A stretch of DNA of 64,000 nucleotides, taken from Mugil cephalus (taxonomy: Eukaryota > Chordata > Actinopteri > Mugiliformes > Mugilidae). Both the position numbers and the translations under genes were made by a program. Below are positions 34,211-45,242 of the stretch, one piece after another. Below the pieces are notes generated by a model that did not search any database, was not told the DNA's origin, and was given only the letters and a program-made list of their open reading frames with translations. The stretch is from contig NC_061772.1 in assembly GCF_022458985.1 (NCBI RefSeq), forward strand, positions 4,947,501-5,011,500. The letters run 5' to 3'. The stretch's first letter is position 1, and each line of letters begins with the position of its first letter.

Positions 34211-37200
34211 GTATGTGAAATCAATGTTTACACGAGACTTAAAGGCTTTTTTCTTCTTCTTTCCCCCACCCATTCCCACGCCTGTCAAAGGTCCCAAACA
34301 AAACCGAACTATAGACGACGTCTCGTTGTCTTTTAAGGAACTCGCTGGTGTATGTTTGTTTCCGTGTCTATGTGTTAACACGAAGGTAATCACAACGCCC
34401 ATTCATAACCTAACCTTTATGTGGTCCCGACCGTGGACGGGACACCACTAACTTTCAGGGAGCGCCGGAGTTGTAAGAGAGGAGCCCTATCGGAAAGGAG
34501 CGAACTCCGTCCGTGCTGGTTCAAGACAGGAACTTACTGCGAGAACTAACTTTGAGTTAGTCGGCGTTTATGAATGTACATTCTAGTTTCTTTTAAGGAT
34601 TTGCGAAACGTCGTCTGTCGCTGTCCAAGTAAATTTCCTATTCAAATGATATTCAAGAGGGTGCATCGGGATACTTGGGAGGATCTATGCAGTCTATGGT
34701 GTGGACTTGGGACAGTCAGGTTTCCCAGAATTCCTTTCGAGGACATAATTAAGTAAACTACTGTTCCATAATGACAGTCCTCCAGTAGTGACTCCGGTTC
34801 TTTCGATTCAGCTCACTACAAAGAGCCAGCACCTTAGGCTCCCAAGTGGCTACTTTTTTTGTTGTTTAAATTAATTTATTCCCGAATTATGTGTATTGTG
34901 TAAAATTAATTACTAATAGAAACAAAATATTATGTTAAATGTTTATCATTTAAATGACTTTAAATTGGTGTTTAAATCAAGACAGGACACCATTCACAGT
35001 GGCCTTTTCTAGGAAGGTAACACACATTCTCTCTCATATAGGCCTGGGATGATTTTTTGGGAAAGTGTTATCCTGTTTGCAAGCAGGACAACACTCTCTA
35101 TGGAAATGCATACATTGGATTGAGAGCACAAGTATAGCTTTTGAATGTTTTGTCACCCATTACTGAAAATGGCTGAAAATCTCGTGGAATCATTTTAGCC
35201 AATTCCTCATCAGCTGTGTTCAGTTGACATACTGGCCCCTTCATTAGTTCCATTGCTTGTCTTTTCTTCTCTAATTGCACTGAAGGATGGACAATTCGCA
35301 TGCGCCTGTGCAAGCTGTTTGTGGAACCTGCTCGGTATGAAATTTTAACTTTACACAATCTACACTCTGCCTTTGTACTATCAAGCACATTAAAATTTGT
35401 CCAGGCTTTACTCCATTTTTTTTTTTTAATGCAAGTAGTTTCTGTCTCTGTAATGTTCTCTGTCTCCCTGCCTCCTGTTTGTGTGCTACTGTGCTCCATG
35501 TGCTGTGTGTGTGTATGTGGCTAAACACGCTACCTTTTCCTCCTTTGACTAAAATTTTTAAGAGCTCAAGTTCCTAAATCTAGGGGCACGCCCGAGTACT
35601 ATACAGTTTCTATATTTTACCAAATGCTCTGGTAATAAATAGGAATAACTTACAGAAACTTCAATTTAAGGGTTTGAGTTCCATTTCCTGATCTCCATTA
35701 CATATGGTAATGTTTTATACAAATGTACTGACGTAACAGAAGTAAAAATATTTACAATTTACACAGTTCAAAGTTCACAAAAATCATGCACTATTGTTTT
35801 TACCATTGGCCTTATGGTTAACAGATGTGGGGTTTCCTATCTATATTTTCATTTTATAAACTACATGTTAATACATGATAATGCTAGTATAAATTTATTG
35901 TTTATGCTTTGTTTTTGTGTTTTTACTATCCTGCATCTGTACATTAGTACTTAGTTTTGTTCCCTTTCATGTACCCCGTGACACCAAAAATGTTGAAACC
36001 TAATGGCAGTTTATGTTGAATCAGTTAGTATAGTGGTTAGCTGACTTTTCCCTATAAACATCCACAATAAAATACATTAATGACAAGTTCAGTCTCACTT
36101 GCCTCTGAGCTGTTTGAATTACATCTTCTTACTGCAACTCAGTGAGGTAGTATCACAGTAATTTACAAGTTTATTGGTGATCATCCTTTCCTCAATTTAC
36201 ATAAGTCCCATAAGTACTGATGGTAAGGCTGTGTTTTAACTACATGTTTCCATTCTGCTAGCAAACAACTCTATATATGGAACCAAATAATGATTTTTGA
36301 AGATTTTGTATGTTAAATTCTCATATAGTTCATACACATTAATTAGGATACATTTCTAGTTTTGTGTCCAACTTCAAGACATCCATGATCATCAGATTTC
36401 TCCTTTTCATGTCTTTTGAACGGTCTACTGCTTGAAATATACAAGCATGTCAGCTTTTCTGGCAGTCATATTCCATTGGACCGCTTTTAGCTTTGATCAC
36501 AGCAGCATAAGTTTCTGCAATGTCACAAGTTCTATTTCCATCCAGTGCATTAATTTTTCTCCAAGATCTTGTATCGATGATGGGAGAGTCTGACCTCTGC
36601 ACAAAGCATTCTGCAGCACATCCCAAATATTCTCAATAAGGTCTGGACGCTGTGGAGGCCAATCCATGTGTGAAAATGATGTCTCATGCTCCCTGAACCA
36701 CTCTTTCACAATTTGAGCCCCATGAATCCTGGCATTGTCATCTTGGAATACACCATCAGGGAAGAAAGAATCCATTGTATCAGAATCAGAATCAGAATTA
36801 CTTTATTGATCCCAGGGGAAATTGCTTTTCGTTACAGCAGCTCCAACCCAAAGTGTACCAGTGTTAAGAACAAAGAGCAATGTAGGCAATAAGAATAAGT
36901 AAGAGAATGTAAAAAATAAAAAAAAAAATAATAATACAAAAATATATGTACAAGTGGAAAGTAAACCTGTGTTCTGTGTTGTTGCTCTACAGTGACATTG
37001 AGTATGGGGTACTGCACAGTGGGGAAAAATGTTTGCACATGGTGAGAATATAAAAGGAAATATATACAAGTGTATGAAAATAATGTAGTGAAGCCTGTGT
37101 TATTGCACAATCTCAGGATCAATATAGTTATAAACATGGGTTATTGCACATAGTAAGTCCAGAGTCCAATAGTATACAGGGAATACGTACTAGTATATGA

Positions 37201-40200
37201 GATGAAGTGAACATCAGTGAACATGAGTTATTGCACGTTATCAGTATAAATATGTCTATAAATAAATATGGGTTCTGCACCCTCAGAGTGAGGAGTTGTA
37301 CAGGTTAATGGCCACAGGCAGGAATGATTTCCTGTGACGCTCTGTGGTGCATCGTGGTGTGATCAGTCTAGTGCTGAAAGAACCTCCTGTGTCTGGCCAG
37401 CACGTCATGGAGTTGGTTAGACTCATTGTCCAGGATGACTTTCACCTTGTGAGGCATTGTCCTGTCTGACACCACTATCAGAGGGTCCAGCTTCACTCCC
37501 ACAACGTCACTGGCCTTGTGGATCAGTCTGTTGGTGTCTGCTACCCTCAGCCTGCTGGCCCAGCACGCAATAGCATAGAAGATGGCACTGGCCACCACAG
37601 ACTTGTAGAACATCCTGTAATAGTCCTGCAGATGTTAAAAGATCTCAACCGCCTCAGAAAATAGAGGCGATTTGTCCCTTTCTGTACTTTGCGTCGGTGT
37701 TCTTCCCCCAGTGATGGAATAATCTGGTTATTCATTATTTTGAGGTAGTCAGCTGACCTCATTCTTTGGGCATAATGTTGCTGAACCTAGACTAGAGCAA
37801 CTGCAGCAACCTCAGATCATATCACTGCCCTCACAGGTTTTCACAGTAGACACTAAGCATGATGGGTGCATCACTTCATCTGCCTCTCTTCTTACCCTGA
37901 TGCCCCATCACTCTAGAACAGGATCAGTCTGGACCCTTCAGACCACATGACCTTCTTCCTTTTTTCCAGAGTCCAATCTTTATGCTCCGTAGCAAACTGA
38001 AGCCTTTTTTCCAGTTAGCCTCACTGATTAGTGGTTTTCTTAGGACTACACAGCTGTTCAGTCCCAGTCCCTTGAGTTCTTGTCACATTGTACATGTGAA
38101 AATGGTTTTACTTTCACTCTTAAACATTGCCCTGAGCTCTGCTGTTGTTTTTATCGGGTATTTGATTTCGCCAAACTTGATCATCAATCAGGATTTCTTT
38201 CTGACCACATTTCTTCCTGGAAGATGATGGTTCCACACTATCCTTCCAGTTTTTAATAATGCGTTGGATAGTTCTTAACCCAGTTTTACTCATTTCTGCT
38301 TAAGTCTCCTTAGATGTTCTCTCTGCTTCATGCATGCCAATGATTTGACCCTTCTCAATCAGACTAACATCTTTTCCACGACCACAGGATGTGTCTTTCC
38401 ACATGTTGATTAAGAAATGAGAAGCTCATTGCATCAGTTGGGGTTAAATAACTTGTTGCCAGCTGAAAGATAATCGCCCAAGGAGTAATTATCCAATAGG
38501 AGGCTAGTACCTATTTGCTTAGTTAAATCCAGGTGGCAACTTGTTTTTTGGCCAGGCAGTGGATAATAGAATGGATACAAGCTTTTATCTGACACCGATG
38601 GACATTGCACTTGCAGATCATACGAAATCCAAACAGCTTTGAGTAAGAATTGTGAAATAGCTGGCAGTGCTATTGTAGGTTTGAATGAATTGCAGTGGTA
38701 CACACAGCAGGTTGTAAGGAAGTCTTATCACTGCTTCTTGGTGATGGATGAGAAATTCTCTCTCCACCCAGGTCATAATTTACCAGATCACTAGTAGTGA
38801 ATCCTATTTTAAGAAGTCTGTGATGATCAGACAGCAGGATAGAGTCAGAATTTTTTTGAGATGTCCGACAAAAACGACACAAACAAAACTAGCAGCAACA
38901 GCTGGAAAGTCACACACGCTGGCATCGTAACTTCATTATGAAGGAATACGATGCATTTTTTTTTGGAACTGAACATTTTAAGCAAATACAGCAGTATTAC
39001 TAATCACTTTCCTGGCTTTTCCAGACGTTGTAGATGATCCTATCTTGGAGCAAGGAGCAGTGGTTCTCAGAGGGTGAGTCTCAACAAAATATCTGATATA
39101 AGCAAACACACCCAGTATACATTAAGGACAAATTCAGATTGCCACAACCGTATTTGGAACTGGTAGGGGCTGGTTGTGACCATATTCCTTCAGTACTGTC
39201 AAAACCCGACTACACTGACAGCCCGCCAACTCAGCTGATGTCCTCTTGCATATACTTTGAATCATTCATTCAGAAAAACAAAAGACATAGCTCCTGTTAT
39301 GAATGATCACCAGAAAAGGCAAAAGTACTGTGTGTTGTGCATCTGTTAAGATGGAGTTTTAAGAGTATTGCAAAATATTTTGTACTAAAGTAACACATAC
39401 ATCTAAACAACAACGAACAAATGAGATCTGTCTGTCACATGTCCAAACACACAATAGTATACAGTAGTATTTTGTTGGTAAGCTGTTGTCTCTGTCATAG
39501 GTATGTGATTGAGCGTATAAACACAGGGGACCCCGATCTGCATGTCCGCTCTGAAGATCTGGGAGGAAGGCCAAATGAACACCAAGATCCGCAAATCAAA
39601 GAAGTAGTGGAACAGCTGCTTAAGATATCAGATGAACTGAACAGGAATTCTGAGTTTCAGCGGTAAGAACTACGGCAGTCAACAAATACTAGTGGTTAAA
39701 TGATAATAATATTTGGTGTATGAATGACGCAGTTTGCTTTCTGGAAAATGAATCTTGTGCGAGAGTGTATGTTGCCTATCTATACTAAACATTTAATCCA
39801 TATACAGTCATTTTCACAGTTATTACTTTAATTATTAATCGCAGTTCCATATAAATATATCAGAATATTTAATCCAACCGATATTTATTATTTCATGAGA
39901 GTAATCTGCATAATAACACTGCCACCTTATATTTGTACTACCTGTGTTAGGTTCAACAGACATACTGTGCTGGGGCCAGATTGCAAGAAACTTAGGGCAG
40001 GCACATGTTTATCACTTTGGTGCATTAGGATTGCCTAATGTTGCACCCTGGACAGTGTTTGGCCATAAAGCAGTCAATCAGCCAAAAAGTGGGATCACAT
40101 AAAACCTAACAGTACAATCTAATAAAATCCATCAAATGTTCATTTAAATATTAGTTTTGTAGTATATTAAAAGTGTCTTATATCTGTTTTTCCACTGATT

Positions 40201-41466
40201 ATACTGCACCTTTGTTGGACTAATTTAAATGAAAATGCTAAAATGAAATTATTAGCATTTTAATAAACATTTATTCTGTTCATGTATTAATTCTTTTCTA
40301 GTGTAGCTGATGAATTTACCACAAAAAAATAACCTTTGTTCATTTAAATATTTTTTTCATAATGACATATTACAACAGGAAATCTGTGAATGAAGTCTAC
40401 ATGTCAAACTTTAGCTTTTACCTACTATTCCTGACAAAATAATGATTTATCCTTTCCATTCCTTAGCATTTAAATACAGGATTTGTGTCAGAGCCCTAGA
40501 ATTAAATCAAATTCTCTGTGTACAGAGGCAAAATTAAAACCTAACTACGCAGTGCAGCTAATGCATAGCCACACACCTGTACTTTGGAGACTACTTGTAA
40601 TGCAACACAAGCCTTACATGTATGTTTGAAGAACACTAAAATTGCACGATTGTGCATCTAAATGTATGAATTTCTTCTTGGCAGGCTGGTCAGACAGGTT
40701 CAAGGTGACTGCGCTCAGGACGTCTTCATGAAGGTGGCAAGGAGCATCTTCGCTGATGGCATCAACTGGGGTCGAGTGGTGGCTCTTTTCCATCTGGCCT
40801 ACAATCTCATATACAAGGTAACACATCCAGTGTAAACACTGACTGAGCAGAAATGTTTCCTCACTAATTTAGATGATTTAGATTTTGGTTTTTGGTCAAA
40901 GTCTTTCCATTCTTGACCCTTATGAATGAATTGCTCCTATGAGGTCTTCTCTTTATGGTAGACTTATATTATAATATGCATTTCTCCAGTGCATACTCAA
41001 CCAAGCTCGCATGAAATGGTAGAAAGCATCAATATGATAAGAACCTGGCCATCAGTTGGCAGTTACAGTACCACCTGTGCGGAAAAAATGAACCCCATCC
41101 AGGTTAATGTAATTGTCAGTCAGATCACATGTTTTTCTTTTTTCTTTTAAAGGCTCTGACCTCTAACCACCTAGAGAATATTAGAATGGTTATCAACTGG
41201 GTTCTCCAGGTCATCAGAGACCAGCTCTACTCCTGGATCGTGCAACAGGGAGGCTGGGTGAGTGCTCTGTTGTCCATAAAGATCTGTCATAAATGGTGTT
41301 GTGAGCTGTAGAGCTGCCTTTATGGGCGTGTCAGGATGCTTTAACAATTATCTTTTTATCTTTCCAGGAGGGGGTGATCAGACGTTTTTCTCAATGGAGG
41401 ACAGTAGCCATAGCAGCATCAGTAGCACTGGTGGTAGCCTTTGTTTACTACAGGAAGACACACTGA
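34141..41466 (+). CDS. bax: BAX-type apoptosis regulator (BCL-2 family)
   Basis: Six coding exons join in phase: 34141-34210, 39025-39073, 39501-39662, 40685-40817, 41153-41257 and 41368-41466 (618 bases, 205 aa; human BAX is 192). BAX is a cytosolic protein that inserts into the outer mitochondrial membrane, oligomerises and releases cytochrome c. Seen in order: a variable N-terminus, BH3 core [11 protein letters not shown] (about residues 81-91), BH1 with [19 protein letters not shown] (about 120-138), BH2 [10 protein letters not shown] (about 168-177) and a C-terminal hydrophobic anchor [16 protein letters not shown] followed by basic RKTH. The start ATG has A at -3 and G at +4. Synteny with fgf21 matches human 19q13.33. 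The wording GYVIERI and the YYRKTH tail resemble fish BAX genes of the baxb type, so the symbol could be baxb; BAK is less likely. Confidence 0.94.
35098..35499 (-). mobile_element. hAT-type transposase fragment with BED zinc finger
   Basis: An open frame of 133 codons contains [19 protein letters not shown] then [20 protein letters not shown] and RMRIVHP: the aromatic start, C-x2-C and distal H...H of a BED zinc finger, which marks hAT transposases and domesticated ZBED genes. The frame stops about 60 residues later, before any RNase H-like catalytic core, so this is a 5' remnant. It lies antisense in bax intron 1. Terminal repeats were not found. Confidence 0.65.
36365..36778 (-). mobile_element. 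Tc1-like transposon, C-terminal part
   Basis: Minus-strand frame reads [20 protein letters not shown], then [20 protein letters not shown]: the D-N-A-R-x-H and WPPQ(S)PDLNPIENxWD catalytic region of Tc1 transposases. It is separated from its N-terminal part by the LINE at 36779-37765. No intact terminal repeat was seen on this side. Confidence 0.75.
36779..37765 (-). mobile_element. L2/Rex-like LINE 3' end inserted in the Tc1 element
   Basis: On the minus strand frames read [60 protein letters not shown] and then [20 protein letters not shown], the C-terminal end of a fish LINE ORF2, with at least one frameshift between 37547 and 37613. It ends at 36781 with the reversed tail (cagaat)n-tactttattgatcccaggg. 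5'-truncated, as usual for LINE insertions. Confidence 0.75.
37766..38562 (-). mobile_element. Tc1-like transposon, N-terminal part and terminal repeat
   Basis: On the minus strand reads [20 protein letters not shown], then a stop codon in the helix-turn-helix region, then [17 protein letters not shown], the DNA-binding domain of a Tc1 transposase. The outer end at 38531-38562 (ccactgcctggccaaaaaac when reversed) is a Tc1-type terminal inverted repeat. It is the other half of 36365-36778. Confidence 0.7.
39025..39073 (+). CDS. bax: bax coding exon 2
   Basis: A 49-base exon after cttttccag, reading (D)[15 protein letters not shown] plus two bases of Gly, donor GTGAGT. It corresponds to the ILxxGAxLLxGF start of helix 1 in BAX. 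Confidence 0.92.
39501..39662 (+). CDS. bax: bax coding exon 3 (BH3)
   Basis: A 162-base exon after ctgtcatag, reading [20 protein letters not shown], then [18 protein letters not shown] and [15 protein letters not shown]. The BH3 core is L-x-x-I-S-D-E-L. It ends with two bases of Arg at GTAAGA. Confidence 0.95.
40685..40817 (+). CDS. bax: bax coding exon 4 (BH1)
   Basis: A 133-base exon reading [20 protein letters not shown], then [20 protein letters not shown] and LIYK, phase 0 at [15 protein letters not shown] is the invariant BH1 signature of BAX and BAK. Confidence 0.97.
41153..41257 (+). CDS. bax: bax coding exon 5 (BH2)
   Basis: A 105-base, phase 0 exon reading [20 protein letters not shown] then [15 protein letters not shown], donor GTGAGT. 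The W-x-x-x-Q-G-G-W motif is BH2; the intron position right after GGW is the one used in BAX genes. Confidence 0.97.
41368..41466 (+). CDS. bax: bax coding exon 6 (membrane anchor)
   Basis: After ctttccag, reads [20 protein letters not shown] then [12 protein letters not shown] and TGA at 41464-41466. The hydrophobic stretch of about 17 residues flanked by arginine and lysine fits the tail anchor (helix 9) that targets mitochondria. Confidence 0.95.
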   Translation, partial: EGVIRRFSQWRTVAIAASVALVVAFVYYRKTH

Positions 41467-42359
41467 GAAAATTAGACCTTGCAACAAGGACTGCAGTCCT
41501 ATGCGCTGAATGCATGTAGCTCCTCAGGTTTCCAAGAACAAAATATGATTTTACAGCCAGCTGTCCGTTGGGAATCTCTCGTCTTCCTTCACCGGCATAT
41601 CAAACTGAGCCAAGGACTTGATTTTACCTGAAACATATGTGGGCCTTGCATCGGTTCTGTTAGGGGTCTTGCATCTGAGCAAAATTTGTATCAGACCACA
41701 GACAACATATAGAGACCTAAAAGTGCCTGAGGGCGACACCAACATATAGTTGACTTAACTAATTATGCTTACATGTACACAATTACATATACACTGGAGA
41801 GTTTCATATCCATACTGACTGACCGATCTACTCATTTTTTCCCAAATCCTTCACTGGACTTATGATCACCTACATTTGCAGTAAAATGTCTGACACTTCT
41901 AGTGTGTGGCATCTGAAAGAAAAAGAATACAAGGCCTGACTTGTTTTCTTTGCTTTCTTTTCCTTTGACTCCACTGTGAATGGACATGTTTTAGAAAACA
42001 AAATTAAACTTTAGAATTTATGCTCTCTATATTTAAAAAATTATAAAAATGTCTAATTAGAACCTTTTGACTACACACAAGAAGGAGCTTCAGAGTGCGA
42101 ACCTTCTTTTTGACTCTGTGGGTATTGATAAAAAGTAGTTATTACTATTTAAATGAGTGCCTTTTACTTATTTCAGAGTGTAAATCTTGGTTGGTGATTT
42201 ATGTGGGGTTTGCAGTCAGTACCTCCATGCTGACCAAGCAGCTGTTATTTAATATGTGTGTAAGTTTTGTTGAGCATTTTTAGCTACCAAGAACTGATTG
42301 TGCACTTTGAGGGGGAAATCACATAACTGATCTGTGGTGCCTTTTTACAGTTTTGAAAA

Positions 42360-42400
42360 AATAAATAAATATTTGAATGGAGTCCAAGTCTATCAATAAA
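42360..42400 (+). other. bax polyadenylation signals
   Basis: AATAAA occurs at 42360-42365 and again at 42395-42400, about 900 bases after the bax stop codon. The 3' untranslated region would therefore be 41467 to about 42420, just before the Tc1-like element. Confidence 0.5.
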
Positions 42401-42873
42401 TGTATGATACATTATTACCACTCACTGCTCACTTTGTGAATGTCCTGTCATGTCATAGGAAAACGTACGTTGCAGACAGTCGAGCTCCACGGTATCGCAC
42501 ACCAGGCCCTCAGACTATATATATACCTATATACCTATACCCTCATGCAGTCTGTTTCTGATTATTTGGTCAGAGACATTCGCACCATTGTCTTGCTGGA
42601 AGTCATTCCAGTCTCCTGAAAAAGAGTCAGGAACGATATAGAGGGAAAAATATCAGTTCTCCTCTACCTGTAAAACCATTGCTGATTTGGGGGTGGTCTC
42701 GTTGTTGCCCCTCTACTTCACCTGTTGTTCATTTCACGAAAGCATCTGAAACTGATTAACAGCCTCCTCTTCTACTTGACTGACCAGATCAATATACTAG
42801 GAGTTTAACTGGCTTGATGCCATGCTCCAAGTAAAATGTGTTTTTTGAGATCACATAATATATAGAGGTTATA

Positions 42874-43877
42874 CACTCACAGGCCACTTTATTAGGTACA
42901 CCGTGCTAGTAAAAGGTTGGACCACCCTTTGCCTTCAGAACTGCCTTAATTCTTTGTGTCATACTTTCAACAAGGTGTTGGAAACATTCCTTAGAGATTT
43001 TAGTCCAAATTGACATGATAGCATCACACAGTTGCTGCAGATTTGTCGGCTACACATCTATGATGTGAATCACCTGTTCCACCACATCCCAAAGGTGCTC
43101 TATTGGATTGAGTTCTGGTGACTCTGGAGGCCGTTGGAGTACAGTGAACTCATTGTCATGTTCAAGAAACCAGTTTGAGATGATATGAGCTTTGTGACAT
43201 GGTGCATTATCCTGCTGGAAGTAGCCATCAGAAGATGGTACACTGTGGTCATGAAGGGATGGACATGGTCAGCAACAGTACTCAGATAGGCTGTGGCATT
43301 TAAACAATGCTCGGAAGCAGACAACGTTTTTCCAATCATCTATTGTGAACTGTTCTCAGTTTCCTGTTCTTAGCTGACAGGAGTGGCCCCCGGTGTGGTC
43401 TTCTGCTGCTGTAGCCCATCTTCTTCACGGTTGGACGTGTTGTGCGTTCAGAGATGGTATTCTGCATTCCTTGGTGGTAATGAGTGGTTATTTGAGTTAC
43501 TGTTGCCTTTCTATCATCTCCAACCAGTCTGCCCATTCTGCTCTGACTTCTCACATCAACAAGGCATTTTCGTCCACACAACTGCGGCTCACTGGATATT
43601 TTCTCTTTTTCAGACCATTCTCTGTAAACCCTAGAGATGGTTGTGTATGAAAATCCCAGTAGATCAGTAGTTTCTAAAATATTCAGACCAGCCCGTCTGG
43701 CACCAACAACCATACCATGTTCAAAATCATTCTGATGCTCGGTTTGAACTTCAGCAAGTTGTCTTGATCAGCTCTACATGACTAAATGCAGTGAATTGCA
43801 GCCATGTGATTGGCTGATTAGCTATTTGTGTTAACAAGCAATTGAGCAGGTGTACCTAATAAAGTGGCAAGTGATTA
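42874..43877 (-). mobile_element. Tc1-like transposon with both terminal inverted repeats
   Basis: Left end cactcacaggccactttatt (then aggtacacc) and right end, reversed, atcacttgccactttattag (then gtacacc) form inverted repeats of about 28 bases, flanked by TA-rich DNA. On the minus strand the transposase is broken into two frames: 43336-43713 with LLGFSYTTISRVYREWSEKE, CGRKCLVDVRSQSRMGRLV, and MGYSSRRPHRGPLLSAKNRK (DNA-binding half), and 43100-43339 in another frame (catalytic half, strongly decayed). Not active. About 1 kb, close to the usual Tc1 length, between bax and fgf21. Confidence 0.85.
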
Positions 43878-43979
43878 TATGTTATTAGGCTCTGAATAAA
43901 GTGATGCCTAGCTATACTATATACTGAGCTTAGGCCAAGGTGTTTCAGTTGTGGCCCACTTCGAGCTTCCAACTCTGTC

Positions 43980-44040
43980 AACCAGTCAAAAGTTTGGACA
44001 GATTTTCTCACTACAAAAAAATTAATGTTTTTTGGAAGGT
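43980..44040 (+). repeat. fragment of a fish DNA-transposon end
   Basis: accagtcaaaagtttggaca followed by gattttctcactac is the terminal sequence of a common fish Tc1-like/MITE repeat (CAGTCAAAAGTTTGGACACACC). Only about 60 bases are recognisable. Confidence 0.45.
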
Positions 44041-44098
44041 TAATAAAAGACCATTAGTAAAGTCTACACTGATCCAGCTTTAGTGCGTCATCATCAAC

Positions 44099-44104
44099 TT
44101 TATT
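44099..44104 (-). other. candidate fgf21 polyadenylation signal
   Basis: AATAAA on the minus strand about 825 bases after the stop codon. The sequence between holds no recognised repeat, whereas a repeat fragment begins just beyond (43980-44040), so this is a plausible end of the 3' untranslated region. Confidence 0.4.
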
Positions 44105-44927
44105 CAAACACATTTCAATTTTAACATGAAACAAGGCAACACATTCTCTTCATGTTTGCTATTACATTTAAAGACATATCCAGTTTAAGTACAGATGCAC
44201 TGAATAAATCATACAAGCCGTGGACATTTAAATAACCAAAGAAGTAGAACAACTTAAATATACTACATGATAACAATACATTTGCCAGGTGTAAAAAATA
44301 AAAGTAAAAAAGTATGTTTTTAACGTAGTATCCCACTGTTTGCCTTTCCGTCTTATTTATCTCCTGCAAGAAGGATACACTAATTCACTTTTTGTTATTT
44401 TAGTAGTGAATACTTTTTGGCTAAATGCGTATTGTCCGTTCTATCCAGAAAGTGTCCGACAGGCCTTACAGACAGAATATCTGATTGTTCCTTTAGTGCC
44501 ACTGCATATTTGCAGGTCCATCATGTTGAACTAGACTTCCTCGAATCAGACAGTGCAATGAATAATATGGTATTCTTTCCTTTCCCCGTCTGAAGGCGTA
44601 GCTCTTTCTTCCTCTTTAGTCGGTGCTCATCATCCGTGTTCTAAACAAACACATTCCTGCCAATGTGCATGGGCTTTTCAGTCTGTTCAGTAAATGATGT
44701 TGGTGAAAAAGCGACAAAGCATTACACTCTGTACAGATTCACTCTCCACTATGTAGTACGCCACACTTGTATTCTGCTCTGTCGGCCGTCACTGGGCAGT
44801 GCTGGCAGCAATCTTCCTGGGTAAAGCTGGCTAGACCTGCAGTTATTCCCTGATTTCACAACATTCAAGAAGGAGTGCATGGACACCTCAATATTTATCC
44901 ATTGAGAGGTTCCTTAGGGCAGCTTTC

Positions 44928-45242
44928 TCATCTCTTGTGGAAGCTGGGGCTGTGAATGATCTGAGAAAGCTTTCCAAACGTGTCCATTGAGACTACAGGC
45001 TTTTCTGTCTGTGGCACACTCTGCTGGTCAAGTACGTCAGTGTCAGAGAACAACGTCTGATCCAGGGTGCTGATCCTGGGAAGGAACTGGGCCAGAGCCG
45101 GAACACCTCTGTCTAAGCCCTGGAGCCTCTGCCGGTGGTTTCCCAGACTGATCAGGGCTCCATGTCTGTCAGAGATGTAGCTGTTGTACCCGTCCGGTAA
45201 GATCTGCTCTCTGAAGGTGCAATCATCTCGGCTGTAGGTGTC
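44928..45242 (-). CDS. fgf21: fgf21 coding exon 3
   Basis: After cctttgcag, reads DTYSRDDCTFREQILPDGYN then SYISDRHGALISLGNHRQR, a variable linker, and a C-terminal tail ending IIHSPSFHKR and a stop at 44928-44930. The tail corresponds to the beta-Klotho-binding region of FGF21. Confidence 0.94.
   Translation of the reverse strand, partial: DTYSRDDCTFREQILPDGYNSYISDRHGALISLGNHRQRLQGLDRGVPALAQFLPRISTLDQTLFSDTDVLDQQSVPQTEKPVVSMDTFGKLSQIIHSPSFHKR

Noticed and set aside
36015..36045. tRNA A-box-like stretch gttagtatagtggttagctg
   Set aside because: No B box, no acceptor stem and no SINE body follow, so neither a tRNA gene nor a SINE can be supported.
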